A stretch of DNA of 64,000 nt, taken from assembly GCF_013113715.1 (NCBI RefSeq), contig NZ_CP053344.1, forward strand, positions 4,030,001 to 4,094,000, written 5' to 3'. Under the pieces are notes generated by a model that made no database searches, was not told the DNA's origin, and worked only from the letters and a program-made list of their open reading frames with translations. Origin of the DNA: Herbiconiux sp. SALV-R1 (GTDB taxonomy: Bacteria > Actinomycetota > Actinomycetes > Actinomycetales > Microbacteriaceae). Shown piece after piece: positions 35,575 through 46,271 of this stretch. Made by a program: the position numbers and the translations under genes. How positions within the stretch are numbered: the stretch's first letter is position 1; each line of letters begins with the position of its first letter.

Positions 35575-36606
35575 TCAGGTGGAGGCGCGCACCACCAGGT
35601 GGGTGGGGATGAGCGTGCGGTGCGGCGGGTTCTTGCCGGCGAGGCGGGCGACGAGAACCTCGGCCATGCGGGCGCCGAGGTCGGCGGAGGGCTGGTGCAC
35701 GGTGGTGAGCGGCGGGGTGAGGGTCGACGCGAAGGTGTCGTCGTCGTAGCCGACGACGGCGACGTCGCCCGGCACCGAGAGCCCGCGCTCGTGCAGCACG
35801 CGCATGGCACCCGCCGCCATCTGGTCGTTCGCCACGAAGACGGCGTCGAACGCGGGTGCGCCGGCGGTGTCGGATGCGCGATCGAGCAGGCGGCGCATCG
35901 CCAGCACACCAGACTCCTGCGTGAAGTCGCCGAACTCCACGAGCTCGTCGGTTCGAGCTGCGTCGCCGCCCACGACCGCCCGCCACCCCGCCAGCCGGTC
36001 GATACCCGCGGGCATGTCCTGCCGCCCGGCGATGTGGGCGATGCGGCGCCTCCCGATGTCGACGAGGTGCCCGGTCGCGAGCCGCGCGCTCGCCTGGTTG
36101 TCGACGTCGACGTAGTGCGCGTCGGCGAGTTCCGGGTTCACCGGGCGGCCGCCGAAGACGATCGGCAGCGAGTCGCCGAGCCCCACGTAGGAGTGGTCTT
36201 CGGCGTGGTGCGACACGACGAGCGCCCCGTCGACGTTCCCGCCGAGCAGGTACCGGCGGGTCTTCTCGGGTCGCGCCTCCGACGCGATGAGCAGGTTGAG
36301 CGTGTAGTCGGTGTCGCTGAGCGCCCGCGCGACTCCGCGCACGACGGGCGCGAAGAAGGGGTCGGCGAACACCGTCGAGGTCGACTCGGGGACGATCAGC
36401 GCGATGACGTCGGTGCGCCTGCTCGCCAGCGACCGCGCCACCCGGTTCGGCACGTAGTTCAGCTGCGCCACCGCCGCGTGCACGGCCGCGGCAGCCTCGG
36501 GCGCGACGCTCGTCGACCCGTTCACCACCCGCGACACGGTCGCCCGCGAGACGCCGGCGACCGCCGCCACCATCTCGAGCGTGGGCACGCCCCCCGCGTT
36601 CTTCAT
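35575..36606 (-). CDS. LacI-family regulator, probably CebR/BglR-like
   Basis: 343 residues. Helix-turn-helix PTLEMVAAVAGVSRATVSRV, hinge NRVARSLASRRTDVIALIVP, then a sugar-binding sensor domain ending VVGYDDDTFASTLTPPLTTV. Located directly downstream of a GH1 beta-glucosidase gene whose promoter region carries GAGAGCGCTCTC, the same type of site as the cellobiose repressor CebR of Streptomyces binds, so it probably represses beta-glucoside use. The 129-base gap to the glucosidase shows no other gene. Confidence 0.88.
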   Translation of the reverse strand: MKNAGGVPTLEMVAAVAGVSRATVSRVVNGSTSVAPEAAAAVHAAVAQLNYVPNRVARSLASRRTDVIALIVPESTSTVFADPFFAPVVRGVARALSDTDYTLNLLIASEARPEKTRRYLLGGNVDGALVVSHHAEDHSYVGLGDSLPIVFGGRPVNPELADAHYVDVDNQASARLATGHLVDIGRRRIAHIAGRQDMPAGIDRLAGWRAVVGGDAARTDELVEFGDFTQESGVLAMRRLLDRASDTAGAPAFDAVFVANDQMAAGAMRVLHERGLSVPGDVAVVGYDDDTFASTLTPPLTTVHQPSADLGARMAEVLVARLAGKNPPHRTLIPTHLVVRAST

Positions 36607-36735
36607 GAGCCCATGACCGAGACCAGGTCGGCACGGATGCGCGACCCGGCCCCGCGCGTCCGGTCACGACGCCCGACCCCGACCTCGACCCCGGCTCCGC
36701 GCATCCGCACCGTCGCCGGCGGCCCGCCCGCCTCG

Positions 36736-38193
36736 CTACGAGACGGCATCGACCGCGCCGGCCGCAGCATCCGCACGGGCGATGACCTCGGCGTAGGCCT
36801 TCGCGCTGTCTTTGGGGGTGCGCACCAGCGTGTCGTAGTCGACCCGCACGATGCCGAAGCGCTTGCCGTAGCCCCAGGCCCACTCGAAGTTGTCGAGCAG
36901 CGACCAGACGAAGTATCCGCGCACGTCGGCGCCGTCGGCGATCGCCTGCGAGACCGCCTCGATGTGGTCGCGGATGTAGGCGGTGCGCTCGGCGTCGTGG
37001 ATCGCTCCGTCGGCGGACACCTCGTCGTCGTACGCCGCACCGTTCTCGGTGACGTAGAGGGGAGGCAGCGCGTCGTACTCGTGGCCGAGCCGCACCAGCA
37101 GGGTGCGGAGCCCCGCGGGGTGCACCTCCCAGCCCATGCCGGTAAGGGGGAGTCCGCGCAGCGGGAAGGTGAGGAACTCCGAGCCCACGAACGGCGACTT
37201 GGCGGGCAGGCCCCCCGCGACCGCGTGCGGGTCGACCGGCACCACCGAAGGGTCGGCGGGCTGCTCGATGGGGTGCCCGCTCACCTGGTCGTCGTGGTAG
37301 TGGTTGACGCCGAGGAAGTCGAGCGGCTGCGTGATGATCTCGAGGTCGCCCTCGTGCACGAGCGGTCCGCCGGTGGAGAGGTCGATGCCGACCGCGGCGA
37401 GGTCGGTCTTCACGTCGGCCGGGTACTCCCCGCGCAGCAGCGGGTCGAGGAAGATGCGGTTGTTCAGCGAGTCGAGCCGGCGCGCGGCGTCGAGGTCGAC
37501 CGGGTCGTTCCGGTCGGCCGGCACCGCGTTGGTGAGGTTGAGCGTGATGCCGAGGTGCTGCGCGCCGAGCTCGCGCAGGCGGGCGACCGCGAGGCCGTGT
37601 CCGAGGTGCTGGTGGTGCACCGCGGCGATGGCTGCTGCGGGCTCCTGCCGCCCGGGCGCGTGCACGCCCGAGGCGTAGCCGAGCAGCGACGAGCAGAACG
37701 GCTCGTTGAAGGTGGTCCAGTGCTCGACCCGGTCGCCGAGCGCGTCGTAGACGACCTCGGCGTACTCGGCGAAGCGGTGCGCGGTGTCGCGGTTCGCCCA
37801 GCCGCCCTGCTCCTCGAGCGCCTGCGGCAGGTCCCAGTGGTAGAGGGTGAGCCAGGGGAGGATGCCCGCGCCGAGCAGCTCGTCGACGAGCTTCGAGTAG
37901 AAGTCGAGCCCCGCCTGGTTCGTGAACCGGTCGCCGGGCCGGATGCGCGCCCAGCTGGTCGAGAACCGGTACGAGTGCAGACCCAGCTCTTTCATGAGGG
38001 CGACGTCGGCGGGAACGCGGTGGTAGTGGTCGACCGCGACGTCGAGGGTGTCGCCGTTCAGCACCGCACCGGGGACGCGGGCGAACGCGTCCCACACCGA
38101 GGCCTCCTTGCCGTCTTCGAAGGCCGCGCCCTCGATCTGGGCGGCTGCGGTAGCGGATCCCCAGAGGAAACCAGGGGGGAAAGCGGTGGTCAT
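36736..38193 (-). CDS. GH1 beta-glucosidase
   Basis: 485 residues, full family length. Opening FPPGFLWGSATAAAQIEGAA, acid/base Glu in TTFNEPFCSSLLGY, nucleophile Glu in LYVTENGAAYDDE, and GYFVWSLLDNFEWAWGYGKR at the end: all GH1 hallmarks. Cytoplasmic (no signal), so it acts on imported cellobiose or aryl-glucosides, but no transporter lies beside it. GAGGAG precedes the ATG at a good distance. Predicted repression by the LacI protein encoded next, through the operator 38 bases upstream. Confidence 0.94.
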   Translation of the reverse strand: MTTAFPPGFLWGSATAAAQIEGAAFEDGKEASVWDAFARVPGAVLNGDTLDVAVDHYHRVPADVALMKELGLHSYRFSTSWARIRPGDRFTNQAGLDFYSKLVDELLGAGILPWLTLYHWDLPQALEEQGGWANRDTAHRFAEYAEVVYDALGDRVEHWTTFNEPFCSSLLGYASGVHAPGRQEPAAAIAAVHHQHLGHGLAVARLRELGAQHLGITLNLTNAVPADRNDPVDLDAARRLDSLNNRIFLDPLLRGEYPADVKTDLAAVGIDLSTGGPLVHEGDLEIITQPLDFLGVNHYHDDQVSGHPIEQPADPSVVPVDPHAVAGGLPAKSPFVGSEFLTFPLRGLPLTGMGWEVHPAGLRTLLVRLGHEYDALPPLYVTENGAAYDDEVSADGAIHDAERTAYIRDHIEAVSQAIADGADVRGYFVWSLLDNFEWAWGYGKRFGIVRVDYDTLVRTPKDSAKAYAEVIARADAAAGAVDAVS

Positions 38194-38230
38194 CGGACGA
38201 CTCCTCGTGATGTGATGCGCGATTCGGCTC

Positions 38231-38244
38231 TGAGAGCGCTCTCG
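38231..38244. promoter_or_regulatory. LacI/CebR-type operator
   Basis: TGAGAGCGCTCTCG holds the perfect 12-base palindrome GAGAGCGCTCTC (38232-38243), centred on GCGC as for LacI-family sites and close to the Streptomyces CebR consensus TGGGAGCGCTCCCA. It lies upstream of the beta-glucosidase start on the minus strand and is probably bound by the neighbouring LacI protein. Confidence 0.75.
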
Positions 38245-38414
38245 CCAGCTTAGTCAGCGCATCCGTCGGCTGCATCCGCGCAGCGGTCGTACGCGGGTCG
38301 TGCACCTCGGCGTGGGCGCTGGGGGAGGTGCCTACGCAAGCGGGCCCGGCCGCCCGCGTAACAGTAGTTCGCATAAGGCCGTGAGCGGGGGGCGCCGTGC
38401 GACTCTGGTACATC

Positions 38415-39863
38415 ATGACCGAGCACACCGCCATCCGACCCGCCGGGTTCGCCACGCGTCAGGTGCACGCCGGCCGCGCCCCGGGCGCGGGGGCGGGCGC
38501 CGTGAACCCGCGGGCGACGCCCATCCACCTCACCGCCGGCTTCGAGTTCGACGACTTCGCGCAGGCCCGCGACCGCTTCGGCGGTGCCGAAGACGGATTC
38601 ACCTACACGCGCATCGGCAACCCCACCACCTCCTCGGCCGAGCGGCGCATCGCCGCGCTCGAGGGCGGCATCGACGCCATCCTGGTGGGCAGCGGGCAGG
38701 CGGCGGTGGCCTCGGCCGTGCTCGGGCTGCTGCAGGCGGGCGACCACCTGGTGTCGGCGTCGAGCATCTACGAGGGGTCGCGCGGGCTGTTCCTCGACAA
38801 CTTCGGCCGCCTCGGCATCGAGACCGACTTCGTCGTCGACGCGAACGATGCGGCGTCGTGGCAGCGCGCCATCCGGCCCACCACCCGGGCGCTCTTCGTG
38901 GAGTCGATCCCGAATCCGAAGAACGACCTGGTCGACATCGCGCTCGTGGCCGAGGTGGCGCACGCGCACGGCATTCCGCTCATCGTCGACAACACCTTCG
39001 CCACCCCCTACCTGCAGCGGCCGCTCGAGCACGGCGCCGACGTCGTCGTGCACTCGGCGAGCAAGTTCCTGGCCGGCCACGGCTCGGTGCTGGGCGGCGT
39101 GATCGTGTCGGGTTCGGCCTTCGACTGGGCGGTGACGGATGCGCGGGGCCCGTTGTTCCCGCACCTCGCCGAGCCGTCGCGAGCGCTGGGCGGGCAGAGC
39201 TACGTCGACCGCTTCGGCGCCGCCGCCTTCATCACCTACGTGCGCGACGTCGTGGTGTCGCGCTTCGGGCCGACGCCGTCGCCGCTCAACGCCTTCCTCA
39301 TCGAGCAGGGCATCGAGACGCTCTCGCTGCGGGTCGACCGGCAGTCGCAGAGCGCACTCGCCATCGCGCGCTGGCTCGAGGAGCAGCCGGGCGTGGAGTC
39401 GGTCGACTACTCCGGCCTCGAGTCGAGCCCGTTCCATGAGCTCGCCGAGCGGTACCTCCCCGACGGGCAGGGCTCGGTGTTCGCGTTCACGCTCGCCGGG
39501 GGTGCTGCAGCCGCCGAGGTGTTCTTCGACTCGGTCGAGCTGTTCACGCGCATGACGCATCTGGGCGACGTGCGGTCGCTCATCATCCACCCCGCTTCGA
39601 CCACGCACGCGCACCGCACGCCCGAGCAGCTCGCCGAGGCGGGCATCGCGCCCGGGCTCATCCGGCTGTCGATCGGGGTGGAAGACGCCGACGACCTCAT
39701 CGACGACCTCGCGCTGGGGCTGGCGGCGGTGCGGGGTGCGGGTGTGGTTCCGGATGCGCGGGGGGCTGTCGCCGAGAACGGTGAGGTCGCAGCATCCGTC
39801 GTTCTGGGGAGCGGGACGCTCGACGTGCACGAGGGTCGCGCGCTCGCGCACGAGGCGGCCTGA
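38415..39863 (+). CDS. PLP-dependent O-acetylhomoserine/cystathionine gamma-synthase-like enzyme
   Basis: 482 residues of the Cys/Met metabolism PLP family. [14 protein letters not shown] at the start, [20 protein letters not shown], pyridoxal region [20 protein letters not shown] and the PLP Lys in [27 protein letters not shown] ends the fold. Sequence fits O-acetylhomoserine sulfhydrylase best; cystathionine gamma-synthase is an alternative. A non-conserved tail of about 40 residues follows. Start ATG 38415 lacks a ribosome site. The next gene, a flavin monooxygenase of the organosulfur group, starts one base after the stop, suggesting a sulfur-acquisition pair. Confidence 0.88.
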   Translation: MTEHTAIRPAGFATRQVHAGRAPGAGAGAVNPRATPIHLTAGFEFDDFAQARDRFGGAEDGFTYTRIGNPTTSSAERRIAALEGGIDAILVGSGQAAVASAVLGLLQAGDHLVSASSIYEGSRGLFLDNFGRLGIETDFVVDANDAASWQRAIRPTTRALFVESIPNPKNDLVDIALVAEVAHAHGIPLIVDNTFATPYLQRPLEHGADVVVHSASKFLAGHGSVLGGVIVSGSAFDWAVTDARGPLFPHLAEPSRALGGQSYVDRFGAAAFITYVRDVVVSRFGPTPSPLNAFLIEQGIETLSLRVDRQSQSALAIARWLEEQPGVESVDYSGLESSPFHELAERYLPDGQGSVFAFTLAGGAAAAEVFFDSVELFTRMTHLGDVRSLIIHPASTTHAHRTPEQLAEAGIAPGLIRLSIGVEDADDLIDDLALGLAAVRGAGVVPDARGAVAENGEVAASVVLGSGTLDVHEGRALAHEAA

Positions 39864-39864
39864 G

Positions 39865-41205
39865 GTGGTTCGACCTCAGCACTTCGGCTGGTTCCTCTCG
39901 CGCGGATTCGGGCCGCACGGGTGGGGGCATCCGTACCTCGACTGGGACCACCGCTGGGCGGGGCCTGAGCTCTACCAGCAGTCGGTGCGCACGCTCGAGC
40001 AGGCGGGATTCGACCTCGTCATCATCGAAGACGCGCTCTCGCTCGGCAACGCATCGACGCTCGATCTGCGCATCCGCAGTGCTTACGGCGGGCCCAAGCA
40101 CGACCCGTTGCTGCTCGCGCCGTACCTCTTCGACGTCACGCAGCACATCGGCATCGCGCCGACGGTGAACCCGCTGGCGTACTCGCCGTACCAGGCGGCA
40201 CGCCAGTTCGCGACGCTGCAGCACCTGAGCGACAGCCGGTTCGGCATCAACGTCGTGACCGACGTGGGGTCGTCGCGGCACTTCGGGGTCGACCCGCTCG
40301 ACCACGACGGGGCGTACGACCGGGCCGAGGAGTGGCTCGGGGCGCTCAAGCGGCTGTGGGGGAGCTGGGGTGGGGAGGGGCTGGTGGCGGATGCTTCGAC
40401 CGGGCAGTTCGCCGACGGGTCGAAGCTCGACGCCTTCTCGCACCGGGGGGAGTACTTCTCGTTCGACGGGCCGCTGAACGCGCTGCCGTTCGGGGGAGGC
40501 GACTCAGAGGCGCTGTCGGGTGACCCGATCGTGGTGTCGCCCGGTGGGTCGCCGCGGGGGCTCGGGTTCGCGGGAGCGAACTCGCAGGTGCAGCTGGCGC
40601 TGGCGTCGCTCGACGTCGAGACGGTGAAGGCCTATCGCACGAAGGTGCTCGCCGCGGCAGCTGCGGCGGGGCGCGGGCCCGCCGACATCGACATCCTGTT
40701 CGTGTTCAAGCCGATCGTGGTGTCGAGCGCGGAGGAGGCGCAACGGCTCGTCGACGCCTCAGAGCATCCGTCTGACGAGGCTCTGCAGGCGATCGCGCTG
40801 GGGCAGTCGAGCGACCTCGAGACCGACCTCACCACGCTCGATCTCGACCGGCCGATCGACCCCGCGATCTTCGGCGACCACGTGTCACGCGGCACCATCA
40901 AGGGGCTGCTCGGAAAGTTCGAGAGCTTCGACGGGGTGCCGCTGCGCGACATCCTCACCGCGAAGGCGAAGCTCGGGCGCATCGCCTCCCGGGAGGGCTA
41001 CGTGGGCACCGCCGACGAGATCGCCGACTTCATCGAGGAGTTCGGCGAAGAGGCCGACAACGACGGCTTCATCTTCTCAGGCGACCTCCACCCCGTCACC
41101 GTGCACCGGATGCTCGATGAGCTCGTGCCCATTCTGCGGCGCCGCGGGATTCTGCGGCGGTCGTACGGGGGCGGCGGGTTGCGGGGGAATCTGCGGGACT
41201 TCTAG
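39865..41205 (+). CDS. NtaA/SnaA/DszA-family FMN-dependent monooxygenase
   Basis: 446 residues, family length. HFGWFLSRGFGPHGWGHPYL, IIEDALSLGNASTLDLRIRS, PYQAARQFATLQHLSDSRFG and the conserved NVVTDVG block place it among NtaA/SnaA/DszA enzymes, which use reduced FMN to oxidise organosulfur or amine substrates. GTG 39865 follows the PLP gene stop by one base. The pairing with a sulfhydrylase suggests release of sulfite or sulfide from organic sulfur and its assimilation (inferred). Confidence 0.85.
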   Translation: MVRPQHFGWFLSRGFGPHGWGHPYLDWDHRWAGPELYQQSVRTLEQAGFDLVIIEDALSLGNASTLDLRIRSAYGGPKHDPLLLAPYLFDVTQHIGIAPTVNPLAYSPYQAARQFATLQHLSDSRFGINVVTDVGSSRHFGVDPLDHDGAYDRAEEWLGALKRLWGSWGGEGLVADASTGQFADGSKLDAFSHRGEYFSFDGPLNALPFGGGDSEALSGDPIVVSPGGSPRGLGFAGANSQVQLALASLDVETVKAYRTKVLAAAAAAGRGPADIDILFVFKPIVVSSAEEAQRLVDASEHPSDEALQAIALGQSSDLETDLTTLDLDRPIDPAIFGDHVSRGTIKGLLGKFESFDGVPLRDILTAKAKLGRIASREGYVGTADEIADFIEEFGEEADNDGFIFSGDLHPVTVHRMLDELVPILRRRGILRRSYGGGGLRGNLRDF

Positions 41206-41380
41206 CTGGGGTGGTGCCGGGCGTGCTGGGGTGGCGCGCTGTGCTGGTTGCCGCGCCGCCGCTGCTGCGGCGCGGGCGAGATGTTCGCGTGCGGTCGGAG
41301 GGCGCGGCCTGCGGTCGCACCCTCCGGCCACGCGCTCACCCTGGGTCGTCGAGAAGGGCCTGTTGCGTTCGGCGCGCGGG

Positions 41381-41461
41381 GTGGCCCGGCACGCCGGGGT
41401 GGGCGGGGTGGCCCGGCACGCCGGAGTGGGCGGGGTGGCCCGGCACGCCGGGGTGGGCGGG
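41381..41461. repeat. 27-base tandem repeat, three copies
   Basis: Units start at 41381, 41408 and 41435 (GTGGCCCGGCACGCCGGGGT..., middle copy with one A), each holding the CCGGCACGCCGG palindrome; a degenerate fourth starts at 41462. They lie in the 263-base gap between the convergent monooxygenase and efflux genes, ending eight bases from the efflux stop codon. The remaining part of the gap shows no gene. Confidence 0.85.
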
Positions 41462-41468
41462 GTAGCGG

Positions 41469-43505
<2,037 letters not shown>

Positions 43506-43547
43506 CTCGCAAATATCTCCGGCGGGCGGCGGGATGTTGCCCGGCCC

Positions 43548-43633
43548 GTGCAAACTCGATGGACTTTCGGCGCTTCTCCGGAATCGGATGGACTCTCGTG
43601 TCCGAATGGAGTCCGGTCTCCATCCGTTTCGGG
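43548..43633 (-). repeat. Three-arm dispersed element R3 (CCATC subtype, reversed)
   Basis: Read on the minus strand: inverted core GAAACGGATGGAGA (ends 43617), direct cores at 43592 (TCCATCCGATTCCGG) and 43563 (TCCATCGAGTTTGC). Spacings 25 and 29, as in the other four elements. An extra ACTCCATTCGG copy sits in the first spacer. It lies between the end of the last gene of the secretion locus and the efflux promoter. Confidence 0.7.
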
Positions 43634-43651
43634 GGAGACCGGCTGCAGCCC

Positions 43652-44146
43652 TCAGGCGCCGAAGATCTTGCCGAAGAGGCCCTTGCGGCGGGGTTCCCAG
43701 CCGGCGGCTTCGAGGGTGTCGATGACGGGTTGTTTGATCTCGTCGGTGTCGAAGGTGTAGCCGTACGTCTGGCCGACGGTCTCGCCCTGGCGGTCGGTGA
43801 CCTTGGCGAGGATGGCGGCGCCGAGGTTAAACGAGTACGACTTCTTGTGGCCGCGGAAGGTGGAGCGCTCGTAGGAGAGGCCGATGCCGTCGCCGCCCGC
43901 CGAGAGGCCGCCGCGTTCGACGGTCTCCTGCTCGTCGAAGGAGTACGTGCCCTTCTCCTCGTCGAGCAGCACCCAGAGGGTGTAGTCGGCGTCGAGCGAT
44001 TGGGCGCCGAGCACGGCCGCCCACTTCTGGTTCGCGTAGTTCCAGCGGCCGACGACCCCCGCATCCGTCGGCTCGTAGACGAACGGCAGTTCGTCGTTGT
44101 TGAGGGCGAGGATGCTCGCCTGGGCCTCGTGGAAGGTGGTCGCCAT
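43652..44146 (-). CDS. Unrecognised protein at the end of the WXG100 locus
   Basis: 164 residues, no signal peptide or membrane helix, mixed alpha/beta composition with several aromatic-rich strands (YTLWVLLDEEKGTYSFDEQE; GHKKSYSFNLGAAILAKV). I recognise no family. Starts 17 bases after the LpqN-like gene and is the last gene in the minus-strand series, so it may be an accessory or chaperone-like factor for the WXG100 proteins (inference from position only). ATG 44146 chosen because the longer frame overlaps the preceding gene. Confidence 0.7.
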   Translation of the reverse strand: MATTFHEAQASILALNNDELPFVYEPTDAGVVGRWNYANQKWAAVLGAQSLDADYTLWVLLDEEKGTYSFDEQETVERGGLSAGGDGIGLSYERSTFRGHKKSYSFNLGAAILAKVTDRQGETVGQTYGYTFDTDEIKQPVIDTLEAAGWEPRRKGLFGKIFGA

Positions 44147-44163
44147 ACCGGTGGGGGCCCCGC

Positions 44164-44655
44164 TCAGGCCGTCGCGACGGTGTCGGTGGTGGCGGCGCTG
44201 TCTTGGATGGCGCGCACCTCGCCCCACAGCTCCTGCGCCTGGGCGCCGGTGGCGGTGGCGGTGATCTGCACCAGGTCGGCGGCGGAGCCGTGGTCGACGA
44301 TGGCGATGCGCACCGCCTGTATGAGCACGCCGACGCGAGGGTCGGGGTAGCTGAACTCGATGCGGAAGCCGGGGCGTCCGAGCACCTCGGTCTCTTCACG
44401 ACCGAGCTCGGCGACACCCTCGATGGCCTCGACCCGGCGCACGACGGCGTCGATCGCGGTCTCGAGCGAGTAGCCCGCCCCGAAGCGCGACACGGCGACG
44501 ACGACGTTCGGCCGGAACTGGCCCTGCTCGACCGTCTTGCCGGCGGCCAGCACCGCACCGGAGACCGAGAGGGCCTTCCAGTCGTCGGGCAGCTGGAGCT
44601 CGAGGGGCGCGAAGGCGGGCGCGGCCTCGCTCGGGAAGGAAAGCGTGTGCGTCAT
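44164..44655 (-). CDS. LpqN/Mog1-like accessory protein
   Basis: 163 residues with a PsbP/Mog1-type pattern: PLELQLPDDWKALSVSGAVL, NVVVAVSRFGAGYSLETAID, GRPGFRIEFSYPDPRVGVLI. Similar small proteins (LpqN type) accompany actinobacterial type VII secretion genes. There is no lipobox, so it is probably cytoplasmic. AGAAAGG before the ATG is a reasonable ribosome site. Assignment rests on weak pattern similarity. Confidence 0.5.
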   Translation of the reverse strand: MTHTLSFPSEAAPAFAPLELQLPDDWKALSVSGAVLAAGKTVEQGQFRPNVVVAVSRFGAGYSLETAIDAVVRRVEAIEGVAELGREETEVLGRPGFRIEFSYPDPRVGVLIQAVRIAIVDHGSAADLVQITATATGAQAQELWGEVRAIQDSAATTDTVATA

Positions 44656-44735
44656 GATGTGGCCTTTCTAGCAGGATGCTGACGGAGCTGAAGGGGAATC
44701 GGTGAGGATTCGCAGGGGGACGGTGAGCGGGTTCA

Positions 44736-45761
44736 TCACCACGGCCAGACCTGCTCGAGGCCCTCGACGAACTGGCGCGGGCTGAACGAGAAGTCCATCG
44801 AGACGCTGCCGCCGACGCCGAGCGCGACGCCCGCGTCGAGCGAGAAGCTGACCTCGTCGTAGGTGAGCTGCACGTCGGCCTCAGCCTTGGCGCCGACACC
44901 GGCCCAGACCTCGCCGCCGACGCCCACTCCGACGCCGCCGACCGAGAGGTCGACGTCGCCACCGGCTCGTGCACCGGCGAAGCCGTCGATACCCGCGTTC
45001 ACACCGACGCCGTTCGGGCCGATCGTTCCGCCGACCTCGGCGTCGACCTCGGCGCCCGCCATGGCGTGGCCCTCGACGCCGACACTGGCCATGCCGGTGT
45101 CGAGCGAGCCGGAGGCGTTCACCTCGGCGCCGACCAGGCCCTCGGCCGAAGCCGAGGCGTGAGCGTTGCCGCCCTCGTCGATGCCTGCTCCTGCGTCGGC
45201 GAGACCCTCGACTCCGATGTAGCCGTCGACCGAACCCTCGCCCGAGATGTGGCCGGCCTGGAACTCGCCGGAGGCTTCGCCGCCCGCGCCCCACTGCCAG
45301 CCGGTCTCGGCCGTGTGGTCGACGGAGCCGTTCGGCCCGTAGACCGTCTCGACGTTGCCGAACCCCACCCCGCCGTAGAGGCCACCCTCGAGGTTGCCGG
45401 TGGCGCCGTCTCCGTTGCCGCTGCCCGAGCCGCCGCTACCGGTGCTGCCACCGCCCGAGCCGCCGGAGCCCCCGCCGAACGCCCCGCCGTCTGTCGACGC
45501 GGTGTTCTGCTCCTCGGCGTTCTTCACCAGGTCGGCGCTGCCGGTGCGCAGCGCCTGCGCTGCGGCCTTCAGCTGCGCCGAGTGGGTCGCGTTCCAGTCG
45601 GCGCGGAAGCTCGTCGCATCCGGCCCCTGCCAGGCCTGCGCCTGGTTGACGCTCGAGGAGAGCGTCGAGTCGATCGTGCCGAGTCGTTCAGCAGCCGTAT
45701 CGAACTGCTTGGCGAGCCGGCGGAGCTCGTCGACATCGGCTCCGTAGAAACCACCAGCCAT
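44736..45761 (-). CDS. WXG100 protein with a long Gly/Val-rich C-terminal domain
   Basis: 341 residues. The first about 90 residues form a WXG100 helical hairpin: DELRRLAKQFDTAAERLGTI, the turn motif W-Q-G in AQAWQGPDATSFRADWNATH, and a second helix. A Gly/Ser linker (about 90-118) follows, then about 210 residues rich in Gly, Val, Ala and acidic residues in an alternating pattern (GVEGHAMAGAEVDAEVGGTI), suggesting repeated beta strands, ending FVEGLEQVWPW. Canonical WXG100 proteins are about 100 residues, so this is probably a secreted effector or surface structure. GAGAGGG ribosome site. No nuclease, protease or other toxin motif recognised. Confidence 0.8.
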   Translation of the reverse strand: MAGGFYGADVDELRRLAKQFDTAAERLGTIDSTLSSSVNQAQAWQGPDATSFRADWNATHSAQLKAAAQALRTGSADLVKNAEEQNTASTDGGAFGGGSGGSGGGSTGSGGSGSGNGDGATGNLEGGLYGGVGFGNVETVYGPNGSVDHTAETGWQWGAGGEASGEFQAGHISGEGSVDGYIGVEGLADAGAGIDEGGNAHASASAEGLVGAEVNASGSLDTGMASVGVEGHAMAGAEVDAEVGGTIGPNGVGVNAGIDGFAGARAGGDVDLSVGGVGVGVGGEVWAGVGAKAEADVQLTYDEVSFSLDAGVALGVGGSVSMDFSFSPRQFVEGLEQVWPW

Positions 45762-45840
45762 GACACCCTCTCAAGCGTGCGGGTCGGACAGAGAAGACAG
45801 AAGACCGGCGGGAGCCACGGGGGCTCCCGCCGGAGACGCA

Positions 45841-46107
45841 CTAGGCGTTGGAGGTGGCCTCCTGGTCGGACGCGTTCTTCGCGGCCTTGTTCGACGCGTC
45901 TTCGAGCGCGGTGATGACCTGCTTCAGCGCGGCGGTGTGGGTGGAGTTCCACTCGTTGCGGAAGTTCTCCGCGTCGGGGCCCGTCCACTGCACGCTCTGC
46001 AGGGCGCTGGTGAGCGTGGTGAGGATCTGCTGCACCTGCTGCGACTGCGTGTTCAGCTGCTTGCTGAGCGACCGGACCTGCTCGACATCAAGACCCCAAA
46101 CGGCCAT
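45841..46107 (-). CDS. WXG100 family secreted protein (EsxA-like)
   Basis: 88 residues, canonical helical hairpin of the ESAT-6/WXG100 family. The turn is W-T-G in SVQWTGPDAENFRNEWNSTH. Helix 1 and helix 2 are Gln-, Ser- and Ala-rich. No signal peptide; substrates of this class leave through an FtsK-like ATPase pore. Strong ribosome site AAGGAG. The 164-base gap to the ATPase gene probably has its own promoter, allowing high-level expression of the substrate. Probable partner of the longer WXG100 protein encoded 79 bases downstream. Confidence 0.92.
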   Translation of the reverse strand: MAVWGLDVEQVRSLSKQLNTQSQQVQQILTTLTSALQSVQWTGPDAENFRNEWNSTHTAALKQVITALEDASNKAAKNASDQEATSNA

Positions 46108-46271
46108 TGTTCTCTCCTTACTCTCCGCGGCCCGGACGTTCCGGTTCCGCTACTTCCTGTGAGGATCCCCCTCACGAGAAAGACAATACGGACGGTTGTC
46201 GATTTCGGCGATGGGGAGAAGTCCCCATGAAGAACTCGACGGCGCGCGAACGCCTGTGCAGGACTGGCCCG

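Noticed and set aside
35548-38253. 901-codon plus-strand frame across the LacI and GH1 genes
   Set aside because: Antisense shadow; both minus-strand genes are full-length family members.
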